Assembly (NCBI GenBank): GCA_003635315.1
Contig: PYJD01000036.1
Coordinates: 44,780-108,779 of the forward strand
DNA from: Candidatus Poribacteria bacterium
GTDB taxonomy: Bacteria > Poribacteria > WGA-4E > WGA-3G
DNA: 64,000 nt
Reading direction: 5' to 3'
Positions 45,379 to 54,811 of the stretch are shown here, one piece after another (the first letter of the stretch is position 1; each line of letters begins with the position of its first letter). Position numbers and translations under genes: made by a program. The notes beneath the pieces were generated by a model, which worked only from the letters and a program-made list of their open reading frames with translations, searched no databases and had not been told where the DNA came from.

Positions 45379-46509
45379 ATGTCCTCCATTAAACTATATC
45401 ACACAGATCGATCAACATCAAAAATGTATATTCTTCGTTTTATCAGGAATCAGATTTTCCCATCCAGTACTACCAATAACAGCTTATTTAGATTATACCA
45501 TATTATGTTGTAATATTCACTGAAATAAGTGCTGTTACATGGATATTCAGTCTTCGATATTCTACAAAAAATGTTTATTTTCTACAAAGAGCAGATACTG
45601 AGTAACTTCATATACTATATCTGTTAATAAAAATAATTGAAGAAAATTCATAGAACAAACATCACATATATGAAAATAGTTGACATGAGTGTAAACATAC
45701 ATTACAATAACATATAGAGAATAAATTATATACTTATAGTAATTTATAACGACAATAAAATCAAATGTACAAATATATAGCGATACAAATATCAATATTA
45801 TCACACATGATAATGGTGAATTCAGTGTTAAGCAATCCATCAAGAATACTTTTTTATTTTTTAGTTCAAATTCTTAAATTTGCTGTAAACATAGATGGCT
45901 ACTTACCTAACAGCGATATTACTAAAATTGAGGTGACAGAAAAAAGTTACGATTTCGTAACTTTTTCACATAATAGTAATAGTTTATTTAAGGACAATCC
46001 AATACATTTAAAATCAACTAAAAACAAGAATAACATAGCTTGTAAAAGTAGATATTGGATATTCATAATAAAAGGAAAGAAAGACACACGAATCACATAA
46101 TTAGGAGTTTTTATAATTATAAAAAAAACACCGATAAACATAGACTGTGACAGTGCGGAGAGCGGTTTTCCTAATGGCACACCATGTGAAAAAAAGTGTA
46201 ACATAATAAACATATATATAATATGTATATTACATTTGTTAATTATCTTGTGTGTATTTTTCCAGTAAATTACCTGGATTGAAAATATAGTTCAGGACAA
46301 GTACATAGATTTCTAAAACATAAGAGATTGTATTTAAATCACATAGTATATACAGATGAAATATCATGATTATATAAACAAAATTACAATGGAACTCATA
46401 AGAACGAATCGTTATTACAGATATGATTCCATTTTGTTGGATAGTGTCATCACATCCGCTGGTTCACCAAATATAGGTTGTTAACAATCCTCATTTGACA
46501 TCTGTAGAA
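45379..46509. other. 1.1 kb gene-poor stretch
   Basis: Very AT-rich. No open frame has a ribosome site or family resemblance. It contains a perfect 11-bp hairpin AAAAAGTTACG/CGTAACTTTTT (45941-45966), terminator-like on both strands but without a gene beside it. It also holds a copy of the dispersed repeat ending at 46202. The rest shows nothing I can name. Confidence 0.55.
46075..46202 (+). repeat. Dispersed repeat, copy C
   Basis: Plus-strand copy ending AAAAAGTGTAAC. The frame SGFPNGTPCEKKCNII matches the ends of copies A and B. Nucleotide similarity to copy A is clear over the last 60-70 bases (for example GGCACACCATGTG versus GACACACAATGTG) and fades upstream. Confidence 0.45.
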
Positions 46510-46538
46510 TTGACATGATAAACTTTAATCAATATATA
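46510..46538 (+). promoter_or_regulatory. Sigma-70 promoter of the WD40 gene pair
   Basis: A perfect TTGACA at 46510-46515, a 17-base spacer and TATATA at 46533-46538. The start near 46545 gives a leader of about 90 bases. Confidence 0.65.
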
Positions 46539-46634
46539 CATAGACAGAGACATATCATAGTATTCTGTACCAAGGAAATGGTACTTAGATATGATAACAA
46601 TATATAATATTCTTGATTGATAAATTGGTGTGAT

Positions 46635-48530
46635 ATGAAAAGACAAATACTTTTAACTATTTTTACGTTCTTCTTCATTATATCTGTAATACCTCTACAG
46701 GCACAAGATTATACAGAGTGGGGACTACCCAATGGTGCAATAGGTCGATTGGGTAAAGGAAAATTGTACCAAATTAGGTATTCACCAGATGGTAAAACCT
46801 TAGCCGTTGCAAGTTCAATTGGAGTATGGTTATATGATTCCTCTACTGGGGCGGAATTACAACTCATTACTGGACATACAGATTCTATAGAATGTATTGC
46901 TTTCAGTCCTGATGGAAATATCTTAGCTTCGGGTAGTAATGATAATACCATCCGACTCTGGAACCTTAACTCAGGTAAGAGAGTGGGTACACTCATTGGA
47001 CATTATGATGATGTTAGAGGAGTATCATTTAGTCCTGATGGTAAGTTATTAGCAAGTACAAGTGAAGATGCTACAGTATTTTTGTGGGATGTTGAAACTA
47101 TCAAACTCAAAAGAAGATTATCAGGTCATTCTGATTGGGGTAGAGTTGTTGCATTTAGTCCTGATGGAACTATTCTGGCAAGTGGCAATAACGATGGAAC
47201 AATCAGATTATGGAATGGTCTCACTGGGGTATTTCTAAAGAAATTACCAGGTCATTCAAGAGGTGTAACCTCTTTGGCATTTAGTCCTGACGGGAAAACT
47301 ATTGTCAGTGGCTCTGATGATGGAACAATTGGGTTCTGGGATACAGATTCAGCACAGGATAAGCTTATCTTCACGGCACATTCATGGTATGTGGTATCGG
47401 TGGCGTATTCCCCTGATGGTAAATCTGTTGCAAGTGCAAGTTATGATAATGAAATTTATTTATGGAATTCAGAAACAGGAGAAAAAATAAATTCACTTTC
47501 TGGACATACACATCCTGTTGTAAGTGTACAATATTCACCCAATGGAACTACCATTGCCAGTGGTAGTCAGGATGGAACAATTCGATTCTGGCATCCACGC
47601 ACTGCCAGAGAAAAAAACATTCTTGTTGGACATACAAGTGATGTAAAATCTATAGCATTTACACCTGATGGAAAAACGCTTGCCAGTGGAAATTCAGAAA
47701 AAACAATCCACCTATGGGATGTACCTACACGGTCATACAAGAATACATTTATAGGACATTCAGAAACTGTAGGTAGTGTTGCAATTAATTCTGATGGTTC
47801 TCTACTTGCAAGTGGCAGTTGGGATGGTACAATTCGACTTTGGGATATACAAACCGGACAAGAGAAATTTACACTAAATGATCATGTTGGTAATGTCTCA
47901 TCTGTAACCTTTTCTCCTGATGGAACTAAGATCGCAAGTGGTAGTTATGACAACTCGGTTCGTATTTGGGATTCAACTACTGCTGAAGTAATACATACTA
48001 TTAATAAGCATACCGATAGGGTTAGAGCTGTTGCCTTTTCTCCTGATGGCTCTACTCTGGCAAGTGGTGATGGCGATAACACTATATTATTCTGGAATCC
48101 TGACACAGGTTTACCTAAAAAAATGTCATCATTAAATACATTATTCAAGAAAACAGCTACACATTCTCATCAAATAACAGGAATTGAATTTAGTCCAGAT
48201 GGAACTGCCTTTGCAAGTTCAAGTGATGATAGAACAATTGGACTTTGGAATGCGAAGACTGGAAAGAATAAGAAAATGTTAACTGGACATAATAGGTTTG
48301 TGTTAGATGCCACATACTCACCAGATGGGAATATTGTAGCAAGTTGTAGCTGGGATAAAATGATTCGATGTTGGAATGCAGATACTGGAGAACATATTTC
48401 AGGATTTATTGGACATACTGGATATGTATTATCTGTTGCATTCTCACCCACTGAGAATATTCTTGCAAGTGGTAGTGCTGATGGTACAGTTCTGTTATGG
48501 GATATGTCAGATTACCTTTCAGAGGAGTAG
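46635..48530 (+). CDS. Secreted WD40-repeat protein 1
   Basis: A 631-residue exported protein. The signal peptide (about 1-24) ends PLQAQ. About 13 WD40 blades follow, each with an FSPDG loop, an ASGS/ASGN turn and an IRLWD/IRFWN closing strand. This suggests two seven-bladed propellers with the first blade atypical (RYSPDGKTLAVASSIGVWLY). Start: ATG at 46635; a TTG at 46617 would precede the signal peptide without reason. It is followed after 6 bases by a diverged paralogue. Probably a scaffold for periplasmic or surface protein contacts; no catalytic domain is present. Confidence 0.87.
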   Translation: MKRQILLTIFTFFFIISVIPLQAQDYTEWGLPNGAIGRLGKGKLYQIRYSPDGKTLAVASSIGVWLYDSSTGAELQLITGHTDSIECIAFSPDGNILASGSNDNTIRLWNLNSGKRVGTLIGHYDDVRGVSFSPDGKLLASTSEDATVFLWDVETIKLKRRLSGHSDWGRVVAFSPDGTILASGNNDGTIRLWNGLTGVFLKKLPGHSRGVTSLAFSPDGKTIVSGSDDGTIGFWDTDSAQDKLIFTAHSWYVVSVAYSPDGKSVASASYDNEIYLWNSETGEKINSLSGHTHPVVSVQYSPNGTTIASGSQDGTIRFWHPRTAREKNILVGHTSDVKSIAFTPDGKTLASGNSEKTIHLWDVPTRSYKNTFIGHSETVGSVAINSDGSLLASGSWDGTIRLWDIQTGQEKFTLNDHVGNVSSVTFSPDGTKIASGSYDNSVRIWDSTTAEVIHTINKHTDRVRAVAFSPDGSTLASGDGDNTILFWNPDTGLPKKMSSLNTLFKKTATHSHQITGIEFSPDGTAFASSSDDRTIGLWNAKTGKNKKMLTGHNRFVLDATYSPDGNIVASCSWDKMIRCWNADTGEHISGFIGHTGYVLSVAFSPTENILASGSADGTVLLWDMSDYLSEE

Positions 48531-48536
48531 GAAATC

Positions 48537-50435
48537 ATGAAATATATCTTTCAGCTTCTATCTCTTTCAATTATTATTACATTCTTCCCCATAAATCAAT
48601 GTAAACCACAAGATTATACCTTGATGAATTTGCCTGATTCAGCAATCAGACGTATTGGAAAAGGTATGATCAATGATGTAGTCTTTTTTCCTGATGGTGA
48701 GAAATTCATGGTCTGTAGTTCTATTGGTATTTGGATTTATGATGGTTTGACTGGTAATGAAATAAGGTTAATCTCATCAGAAATAGATGGTATAGAGACA
48801 GTCTGTTTCAGTCCTGATGGTACAAAGTTTGCACATGCACACGGCAATAATATAATACTCAGAAAGGTGACAGATTATGAAATAATAGATACATTCACAG
48901 GACATTCGTATGGTGTGTCCGTATTAAAATTTAGTCCAGATGGTAAAATTATTGCCAGCGGATCAAGAGACACTACAATTCTATTATGGGATGTGGATAC
49001 AGGTAAACTTCTTTCCACATTGACTAACCACACTCAATCGATTAAGTCACTCTCATTTTCTCCAGATGGTAATACGCTTGCAAGTATTGAGAATAGTGGT
49101 GAAAAAATTAATATCTGGGATGTGAAGTCAGGAGAAATAAATAGAACCATCACTCCTAATGTTGGAAGAATAACACAGGTATTATATTCACCAAATGAAC
49201 ATATACTTACTACAGCAAATTGGAATGGGAAATTACACTTTTGGAATCCAATTTCAGGTGATTTAATCAATACAATTTCAGCTTTCTCATTAGAAATTAG
49301 ACATCTTAAGTATTCTCCAGATGGTAATTCCATATTCATTGGGATTACAAACCATATCCGGAGGTTAGATACTAAGAATGGGGAGCTTCTCAATAAATAT
49401 CAATTATCATCGTCATTATTTAATCTATTCGACATCTCAAATGATGGTAATTCAATTGTTTGTGGTACTTTACAAGATGGAATAATTCAGTTATTTGATG
49501 TCGAGACCGAAAGAGTAAGATACAAAATTCCAGGTTTTTCTTATGGCACACCTTCTATAGTATTATCACCTGACGGATTAACATTAGTTTCCACATCACT
49601 TTTTGGAAAGATAATAAATGTCTATACGATATCCACAGGAGAGATAAGGAATTCTATTACCACTCACTCCAGTCTTTCTTCTAATTTACTTCTCTCATCA
49701 GATGGTAGTACACTAACAGCTGTAAATTTGTGGGGTCAAATAAATCTATGGGATATACAGACAGGTGAAATTAAGCAAAAATTATTAGGACAAAGAAGTA
49801 ATAATCGAACGATTGTCTTCTCAAGTGATAGTTCAATCCTATATAGTACAGGAAATATTAATACTATAAAAAAATGGGATATTGAATCAGGAAAGTCAAT
49901 TGGAGAAATATCACCTTTTACTACAGATACTATCACCAATATTCAAATAAAGAAAATTTCCTTAAGTCCTGACGACACCACGCTTGCAGTTTTGACAAAT
50001 TCAAACAGTATAAAATTATACGATCTACAAAATAATACCTTACAAGGTGAATTAAAAGGACATAGTTCGACAGTATACTCAGCAGTTTTCTCAGGAGATG
50101 GGAGAATACTCGGTAGTACAAGTTATGACAATACAATTAAATTATGGGATGTAGAATCAAGGAGTCAATTACTTAGTATAAAAGAACCAACTTCAATGAA
50201 TGTCTATTCTCTGGCATTTAGTCCTGATGGAAGGATTGTAGCAAGTGGTACGTTTAAGTTGATTCGTTTATGGGATATTCAATCAGGAGAAAATGTGGGA
50301 AACCTGTCAGGACATATAGGGTCAATTCAAGACTTAACTTACAGTCCGGATGGTAAGATCTTGGCAAGTAGTTCTTTAGATGGATCCGTAATACTATGGG
50401 ATGTTACAAGTAGTCATCCTACAAATGATCAATAA
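48537..50435 (+). CDS. Secreted WD40-repeat protein 2
   Basis: A 632-residue paralogue of the previous gene with the same layout. The signal peptide ends near INQCKPQ, and the Cys at about residue 22 could be a lipobox residue, though the preceding positions fit poorly. Similar N-terminal blades follow (AIRRIGKGMINDVVFFPDG; CSSIGIWIYDG). The middle blades are degenerate; the last ones (FSPDGRIVASGT, YSPDGKILASSS) are regular. It is co-transcribed with copy 1 and nearly equal in length, so the pair arose by tandem duplication and one copy has drifted faster. Confidence 0.85.
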   Translation: MKYIFQLLSLSIIITFFPINQCKPQDYTLMNLPDSAIRRIGKGMINDVVFFPDGEKFMVCSSIGIWIYDGLTGNEIRLISSEIDGIETVCFSPDGTKFAHAHGNNIILRKVTDYEIIDTFTGHSYGVSVLKFSPDGKIIASGSRDTTILLWDVDTGKLLSTLTNHTQSIKSLSFSPDGNTLASIENSGEKINIWDVKSGEINRTITPNVGRITQVLYSPNEHILTTANWNGKLHFWNPISGDLINTISAFSLEIRHLKYSPDGNSIFIGITNHIRRLDTKNGELLNKYQLSSSLFNLFDISNDGNSIVCGTLQDGIIQLFDVETERVRYKIPGFSYGTPSIVLSPDGLTLVSTSLFGKIINVYTISTGEIRNSITTHSSLSSNLLLSSDGSTLTAVNLWGQINLWDIQTGEIKQKLLGQRSNNRTIVFSSDSSILYSTGNINTIKKWDIESGKSIGEISPFTTDTITNIQIKKISLSPDDTTLAVLTNSNSIKLYDLQNNTLQGELKGHSSTVYSAVFSGDGRILGSTSYDNTIKLWDVESRSQLLSIKEPTSMNVYSLAFSPDGRIVASGTFKLIRLWDIQSGENVGNLSGHIGSIQDLTYSPDGKILASSSLDGSVILWDVTSSHPTNDQ

Positions 50436-50484
50436 GCTTGATATACTTGTAAGTAGATAGTCTACTTGTAACATATAGCAAATA

Positions 50485-51891
50485 TCAATATGGTGTATCT
50501 CGTGTGGTTAGAGCACACCACCTTGTTGCAAACAGATGATTATATAGAATGTCGCGAGATTCCACTGTATCAATCTGCTTTAATGCAAATGCTGCATTAA
50601 ATCGAACATATCTGTTCTCATCATCTAATTGCGTTTTTAAATTCTCCATTGCTGGTTCAGCATAAGTTCCAAATTGTGCTAAACTCCGTGTAGCATTATA
50701 CCGTATCCAATAATGCTCATCCTCCAGCGCTTTATCCAACGTGTTGACTGCTTGTTCGATATTGGTAGTATCACAACCATCTTTTCCAATTATCCCAATA
50801 CCTTCAATTGCATGCCTTCTTACCATAGGAGACTCATCTATGGCTGCGTTTATAAGTGAACTTACTGCATCTTTAGCTGATCTACCCATATCTCCTAATG
50901 CATAGGCTGCACATGCGCGAATAGATTCATCGTCGTCGTTTAATGCGTCAATTAATATTGAAATAGCAGGTTCACCTGATAGACTTAATGCATATCCTGC
51001 ATAGTTTCGTATGGAATCAGAAGCACTGTATAACGCTTTCTTCAAATCTCCTACTGCATCATTTCCAACTCTGCCGAGACGATATGCTGCATTTAATCGT
51101 ATCTTCTCATCATCATTTTCAAGTGATTCAAGGAGTGATTCCACTTCCTTAGAAGATACCCCATTTGTCAATCCATTCTGTTTTCCGTAATACCAATCCC
51201 AATGTGTTTCATGCATATCAGGATGTTCAGAATTCTCAGTTGAATCCACAGAATGCCAATCTGTATTTTCACTCTTCCAAGATGGTTTTGATGGTTCCTC
51301 AAGACGTGAAAATAGAAACTTCAACATATATCGTTTCTGATTACTTGTGTTCGCTGTTGCCCGATGCCATAGATCATAGTGAACAATAGTCACAGTTCCT
51401 GCTTCACCACAAAGGGGTGTATCAGGTTGTTCATGTGCACTTTCACTGGTCTCATAATATTGTGATGCAGGCAAAACGGCAGTAGGTCCTCTCTCCTCAG
51501 GAACATCCTGGGGATAGTAAAATGCCATCGTCCATCTACACTTATGACGACGAACCTGTTCATCACCTTCATAAGAATCTTTATGAAAATTCTGTCCACC
51601 ACCACCCTCTGGGTTGAAATGGCAATACCGGTGTGGATGCATAATATAATTTTCACCCAGAACTCCCTGCATCGCGCCATGAATGACTGGATGGTCAAAC
51701 ACCTGTTGAATTTCAGGGATCAGTGGGAGGACATTATTACCTAAGTTACCTGTATGTTCAAACATATCATCCAAATGATTGAATATCTTCTCATGAAAAC
51801 TGTCGGGAAAGTCTGTTTTTAATGTAATAAACCCATTTATGATAAAATCACGCATTTGTTCATCAGTGAGTGGTAATGCTTGTTTTTCCAT
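50485..51891 (-). CDS. Phytanoyl-CoA dioxygenase-like domain fused to HEAT repeats
   Basis: A 468-residue fusion. Residues about 1-250 are a PhyH-type Fe(II)/2-oxoglutarate dioxygenase: FIINGFITLK at the start, the metal pair in GGGQNFHKDSYEGD (His-x-Asp), the distal His in VHYDLWHRATANTS and nearby arginines for 2-oxoglutarate. Residues about 255-455 are five to six HEAT/PBS-lyase-like repeats (RLNAAYRLGRVG, IRACAAYALGDMG, MVRRHAIEGIGIIG, IRYNATRSLAQFG). HEAT repeats usually mediate protein binding, so the enzyme may act on a protein-bound substrate. GGAGG precedes the ATG. Confidence 0.86.
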   Translation of the reverse strand: MEKQALPLTDEQMRDFIINGFITLKTDFPDSFHEKIFNHLDDMFEHTGNLGNNVLPLIPEIQQVFDHPVIHGAMQGVLGENYIMHPHRYCHFNPEGGGGQNFHKDSYEGDEQVRRHKCRWTMAFYYPQDVPEERGPTAVLPASQYYETSESAHEQPDTPLCGEAGTVTIVHYDLWHRATANTSNQKRYMLKFLFSRLEEPSKPSWKSENTDWHSVDSTENSEHPDMHETHWDWYYGKQNGLTNGVSSKEVESLLESLENDDEKIRLNAAYRLGRVGNDAVGDLKKALYSASDSIRNYAGYALSLSGEPAISILIDALNDDDESIRACAAYALGDMGRSAKDAVSSLINAAIDESPMVRRHAIEGIGIIGKDGCDTTNIEQAVNTLDKALEDEHYWIRYNATRSLAQFGTYAEPAMENLKTQLDDENRYVRFNAAFALKQIDTVESRDILYNHLFATRWCALTTRDTPY

Positions 51892-52269
51892 CTTAAACTC
51901 CTCCTCATTTCTTAGTTTAAGGCTACCAGAAAAATATATTCAAGTCAAATCTAATTTTCTATTGATTATGAATCAAAGTATAAGTTGGAATTCCTTATAC
52001 CATATCTAAATCAATATGTCTCTAATTATAACCTAAGTTGCCACCTATGTATTTTAAACCTAAAACCGTCATATCTAATAAAACAGTGATATTTAGTTTT
52101 CGTATCTCTGCATCATTTTTTTTTACAATAATTATCGTAGTTACGGGGTTTCCCGTCCCATTGAAGACATACATTCACTACAAAATCCTGTCTCGTTTCA
52201 CAGAAGTATTCCATTGTTAACCCATATATGTTATACTACTTTAGAGAATGAGAATTATGGAGGATACGA
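51892..52269. other. Intergenic region with divergent promoters likely
   Basis: A 378-base gap between divergently oriented genes (PhyH-HEAT and SMP-30). A 60-codon frame at 52038-52220 has no ribosome site or resemblance and is not called. Confidence 0.5.
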
Positions 52270-53241
52270 ATGAAAGATACCAATAGATGTTGGGATGGAT
52301 CTATAACACGTTATCCTGATCCTGCTATAGAGGTAATTGATCAAAGATTTGCAAAGTATAAAATTGGGAATTCTGTTGTTGAACGGTTATGGACAGGGGC
52401 ACGTTGGTCAGAAGGACCAGTATGGTTTGGGGATGGGGGATATCTACTCTGGAGCGATATACCCAATAACAGAATTCTAAAGTATCAAGAGTCTACAGGA
52501 GAGGTGAGTGTTTACCGTAATCCATCTAATTTTACAAATGGACATACCCGGGATCGACAGGGAAGACTAATTAGTTGTGAACACGGTACTCGGTGTGTGT
52601 CACGTACTGAGTATGATGGAACAATTACTATTCTGATAGACAATTATAATGGTAGGAAATTGAATGCACCAAATGATGTAGCCGTTCATCCTGATGGTGG
52701 GATCTGGTTCACTGATCCTGGATACGGTATTATGCTCAATTATGAAGGTCATATTGCAGAATTTGAACTTCCTACCTGTGTCTATCGTATTGATCCAGAA
52801 ACCGGTGATAAGACTATAGTTACGGATGATCTTGAAAAACCAAATGGTATATGCTTCTCACCAGATTATGATAAATTATATATTGTTGATACCGGTGTCA
52901 CCCATAAAGAAGACACCCCACGGAATATCTATGTATATGATGTAATTAATGGTGAATCATTAATAAATCAACAGGTCTTCTGTGATATGTCACCAGGAAT
53001 TGCTGACGGAATACGATGCGATACGGATGGTAATTTATGGGCAAGTGCAGGATGGGTTGGTGATGGATATGATGGTGTACATATTTTTGCCAGTGACGGA
53101 ACACTTATCGGTAAAATACATCTCCCTGAAATCTGTGCAAACCTATGTTTCGGTGGTGTAAAAAGAAACCGTTTATTCATGACAGGTAGCCAATCTCTTT
53201 ATTCGGTATACGTTGAGGCACAAGGATTACCTTTATTCTAA
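52270..53241 (+). CDS. SMP-30/gluconolactonase family protein
   Basis: A 323-residue six-bladed propeller hydrolase of the SMP-30/LRE family, likely a cytoplasmic sugar lactonase. Metal ligands are visible as Glu in WSEGPVWFGDGGYLLWSD, Asn in KLNAPNDVAVHPDGGIWFTD, Asn in EKPNGICFSPD and Asp in GIADGIRCDTDGNLW. The ribosome site is ATGGAGGA. Lactonases of this type often work with Gfo/Idh/MocA dehydrogenases such as the one at 25.2 kb, but the genes are far apart. Confidence 0.9.
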   Translation: MKDTNRCWDGSITRYPDPAIEVIDQRFAKYKIGNSVVERLWTGARWSEGPVWFGDGGYLLWSDIPNNRILKYQESTGEVSVYRNPSNFTNGHTRDRQGRLISCEHGTRCVSRTEYDGTITILIDNYNGRKLNAPNDVAVHPDGGIWFTDPGYGIMLNYEGHIAEFELPTCVYRIDPETGDKTIVTDDLEKPNGICFSPDYDKLYIVDTGVTHKEDTPRNIYVYDVINGESLINQQVFCDMSPGIADGIRCDTDGNLWASAGWVGDGYDGVHIFASDGTLIGKIHLPEICANLCFGGVKRNRLFMTGSQSLYSVYVEAQGLPLF

Positions 53242-53296
53242 ATGACTTTATCTGGTTGAGTGTCTTTAACTGATAAGCACAATTTGATTTAAATTA

Positions 53297-54109
53297 ATGG
53301 ATAAACTTGAGAAAATTGATTGTCCCATTTGTGAGATTGATGATACAAAATTACTATACAATATTGATTCACTCTCGGTTGTTACCTGTAATCAGTGTAG
53401 CTTGTGGTATGTAAACCCTCGTATAAAGAAAACGACATTGGAAGAGGAGTATGTAGAGACATATTATCCTGACGAGAAGATGAAGCGAATCAACTCAAAT
53501 AAAATGGAATGGCTTCAGATGTCCGAACGTCTTTCTGAATTGGAGAAAAAGTGTTCATCCAATGGAAAATTACTTGATGTAGGGTGTGGGATTGGAACGT
53601 TTCTACACTTAGCTAACGAGAATGGTTGGGAAACCTATGGCATTGATCCATCCAAGAATGGAACTAATTATGCTCAAGAGATACATCAACTAAATGTTCA
53701 ATGTGGAGATATTTTTGATGCTAAATTTCCAGATGCACATTTTGATGTAATTACACTCTACCATGTATTGGAACATATATCGGATTTAAATCCATTCTTA
53801 TCTGAAGTGCGGAGGATTCTAAAACCTAATACAGGAAAATTGGTGATAGAGGTGCCAAATGGTGGGAGCTTAAATAGTAGAATACAAAAATCAGATTGGC
53901 CTTATATTCATCCACATGATCATCTCTACTATTTCTCATCGAATTCACTAACGAGATTACTTAAGAAAAACGAATTTAATAAAATTGAATTAGGGAAACC
54001 CATTAGAGTTAGTACAGAGAAAAATTTAAAGTTTAACATGAGAATGTTAACAACTGCCCTACTTGTAAGATTTAATTTAGGTACGGTAATTCGTTTATAT
54101 GCCAGTTAA
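53297..54109 (+). CDS. SAM-dependent methyltransferase with N-terminal zinc ribbon
   Basis: A 270-residue class I methyltransferase. The N-terminal CPIC...CNQC pair forms a small zinc-binding ribbon, common in methyltransferases acting on sugars of cell-surface polysaccharides. SAM motif I is KLLDVGCGIGTFLHLA, the acidic residue lies in YGIDPS, and motif II/III is FDVITLYHVLEHISDLNPFL. The C-terminal part (YIHPHDHLYYFSSNSLTRLL) is typical of the Methyltransf_23 group. It is co-directional with the SMP-30 gene but 55 bases apart. The substrate is unknown. Confidence 0.87.
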   Translation: MDKLEKIDCPICEIDDTKLLYNIDSLSVVTCNQCSLWYVNPRIKKTTLEEEYVETYYPDEKMKRINSNKMEWLQMSERLSELEKKCSSNGKLLDVGCGIGTFLHLANENGWETYGIDPSKNGTNYAQEIHQLNVQCGDIFDAKFPDAHFDVITLYHVLEHISDLNPFLSEVRRILKPNTGKLVIEVPNGGSLNSRIQKSDWPYIHPHDHLYYFSSNSLTRLLKKNEFNKIELGKPIRVSTEKNLKFNMRMLTTALLVRFNLGTVIRLYAS

Positions 54110-54119
54110 TACAGAACGA

Positions 54120-54584
54120 TTAAGAAGGAGGTAGATAAGAATAGGATTGAATCACATCGTTCATGAGTAACCTTTTGGATATATTCTCAATATTATCTGT
54201 ATTCAATTTACCGGTTAGACAGTATTTTTTACCTGTACGGACACGACTTACTTCAGAGATACCAAGATCATTAATACCTTTGACTGTACTATCACCGACC
54301 GCGTCGGTAACACCTGGTTTGTATTGTACCTCTATAGTCCACTCTTTTTCTGTTGTTTGAATCTGGTCAATTAAATATTGTTGTGTAATAGGATCAGCTA
54401 ATAGTTCATTTCCAATTCGATGTATTGCTATCTCATCAAGCATACCTTCAATCCAATATATAGCAGCTGTTCTGACAGATTCGACACCATTAATTCCCAG
54501 ATCTACAATATCCTGAAGAATTCCCATACCGACAGCATCAGGAACATCAGGTTTATAACTTACTTCAACTTTCCAATTTTTCAT
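54120..54584 (-). CDS. purS: Tandem PurS-domain protein
   Basis: A 154-residue protein made of two PurS-like units: residues 1-77 (WKVEVSYKPDVPDAVGMGIL) and 80-154 (WTIEVQYKPGVTDAVGDSTV). Each continues with DLGI and a VRTxxxY strand. PurS is the small subunit that bridges PurL and PurQ in FGAM synthase of the purine pathway and normally forms dimers of about 80-residue chains. Here the dimer appears as a single chain. No purL or purQ gene is adjacent. It converges with the methyltransferase gene, separated by 10 bases. The start ATG lacks a strong ribosome site. Confidence 0.82.
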   Translation of the reverse strand: MKNWKVEVSYKPDVPDAVGMGILQDIVDLGINGVESVRTAAIYWIEGMLDEIAIHRIGNELLADPITQQYLIDQIQTTEKEWTIEVQYKPGVTDAVGDSTVKGINDLGISEVSRVRTGKKYCLTGKLNTDNIENISKRLLMNDVIQSYSYLPPS

Positions 54585-54811
54585 AAAAAATTATAGATAT
54601 ATACAATCAAGCAAAATAGTAATTATAGAAACTTTGAAACAGTGTTTCAACACAATACCTAAAGACTCTAATTCAAAATCAATTATTTGAATCATATAAA
54701 TTTTATTACAAATACCAGTATATCATAACAATCTGTATTCAGTAAAGAACATAGTTATAGAGGTTATTTCTTCAAAATAGAATCTAAAATATAGACAGAG
54801 TGGATAATTAT

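Noticed and set aside
45562..46100. Overlapping frames on both strands in the gene-poor stretch
   Set aside because: Low-complexity, AT-rich, hydrophobic by composition, with no start signal.
46635..48530. Regularly spaced near-identical DNA units that could suggest a CRISPR or satellite repeat
   Set aside because: The units are in frame, about 126 bases long, and encode WD40 blades.
52038..52220. Sixty-codon frame between PhyH-HEAT and SMP-30
   Set aside because: No ribosome site, no resemblance, and located in a divergent promoter region.
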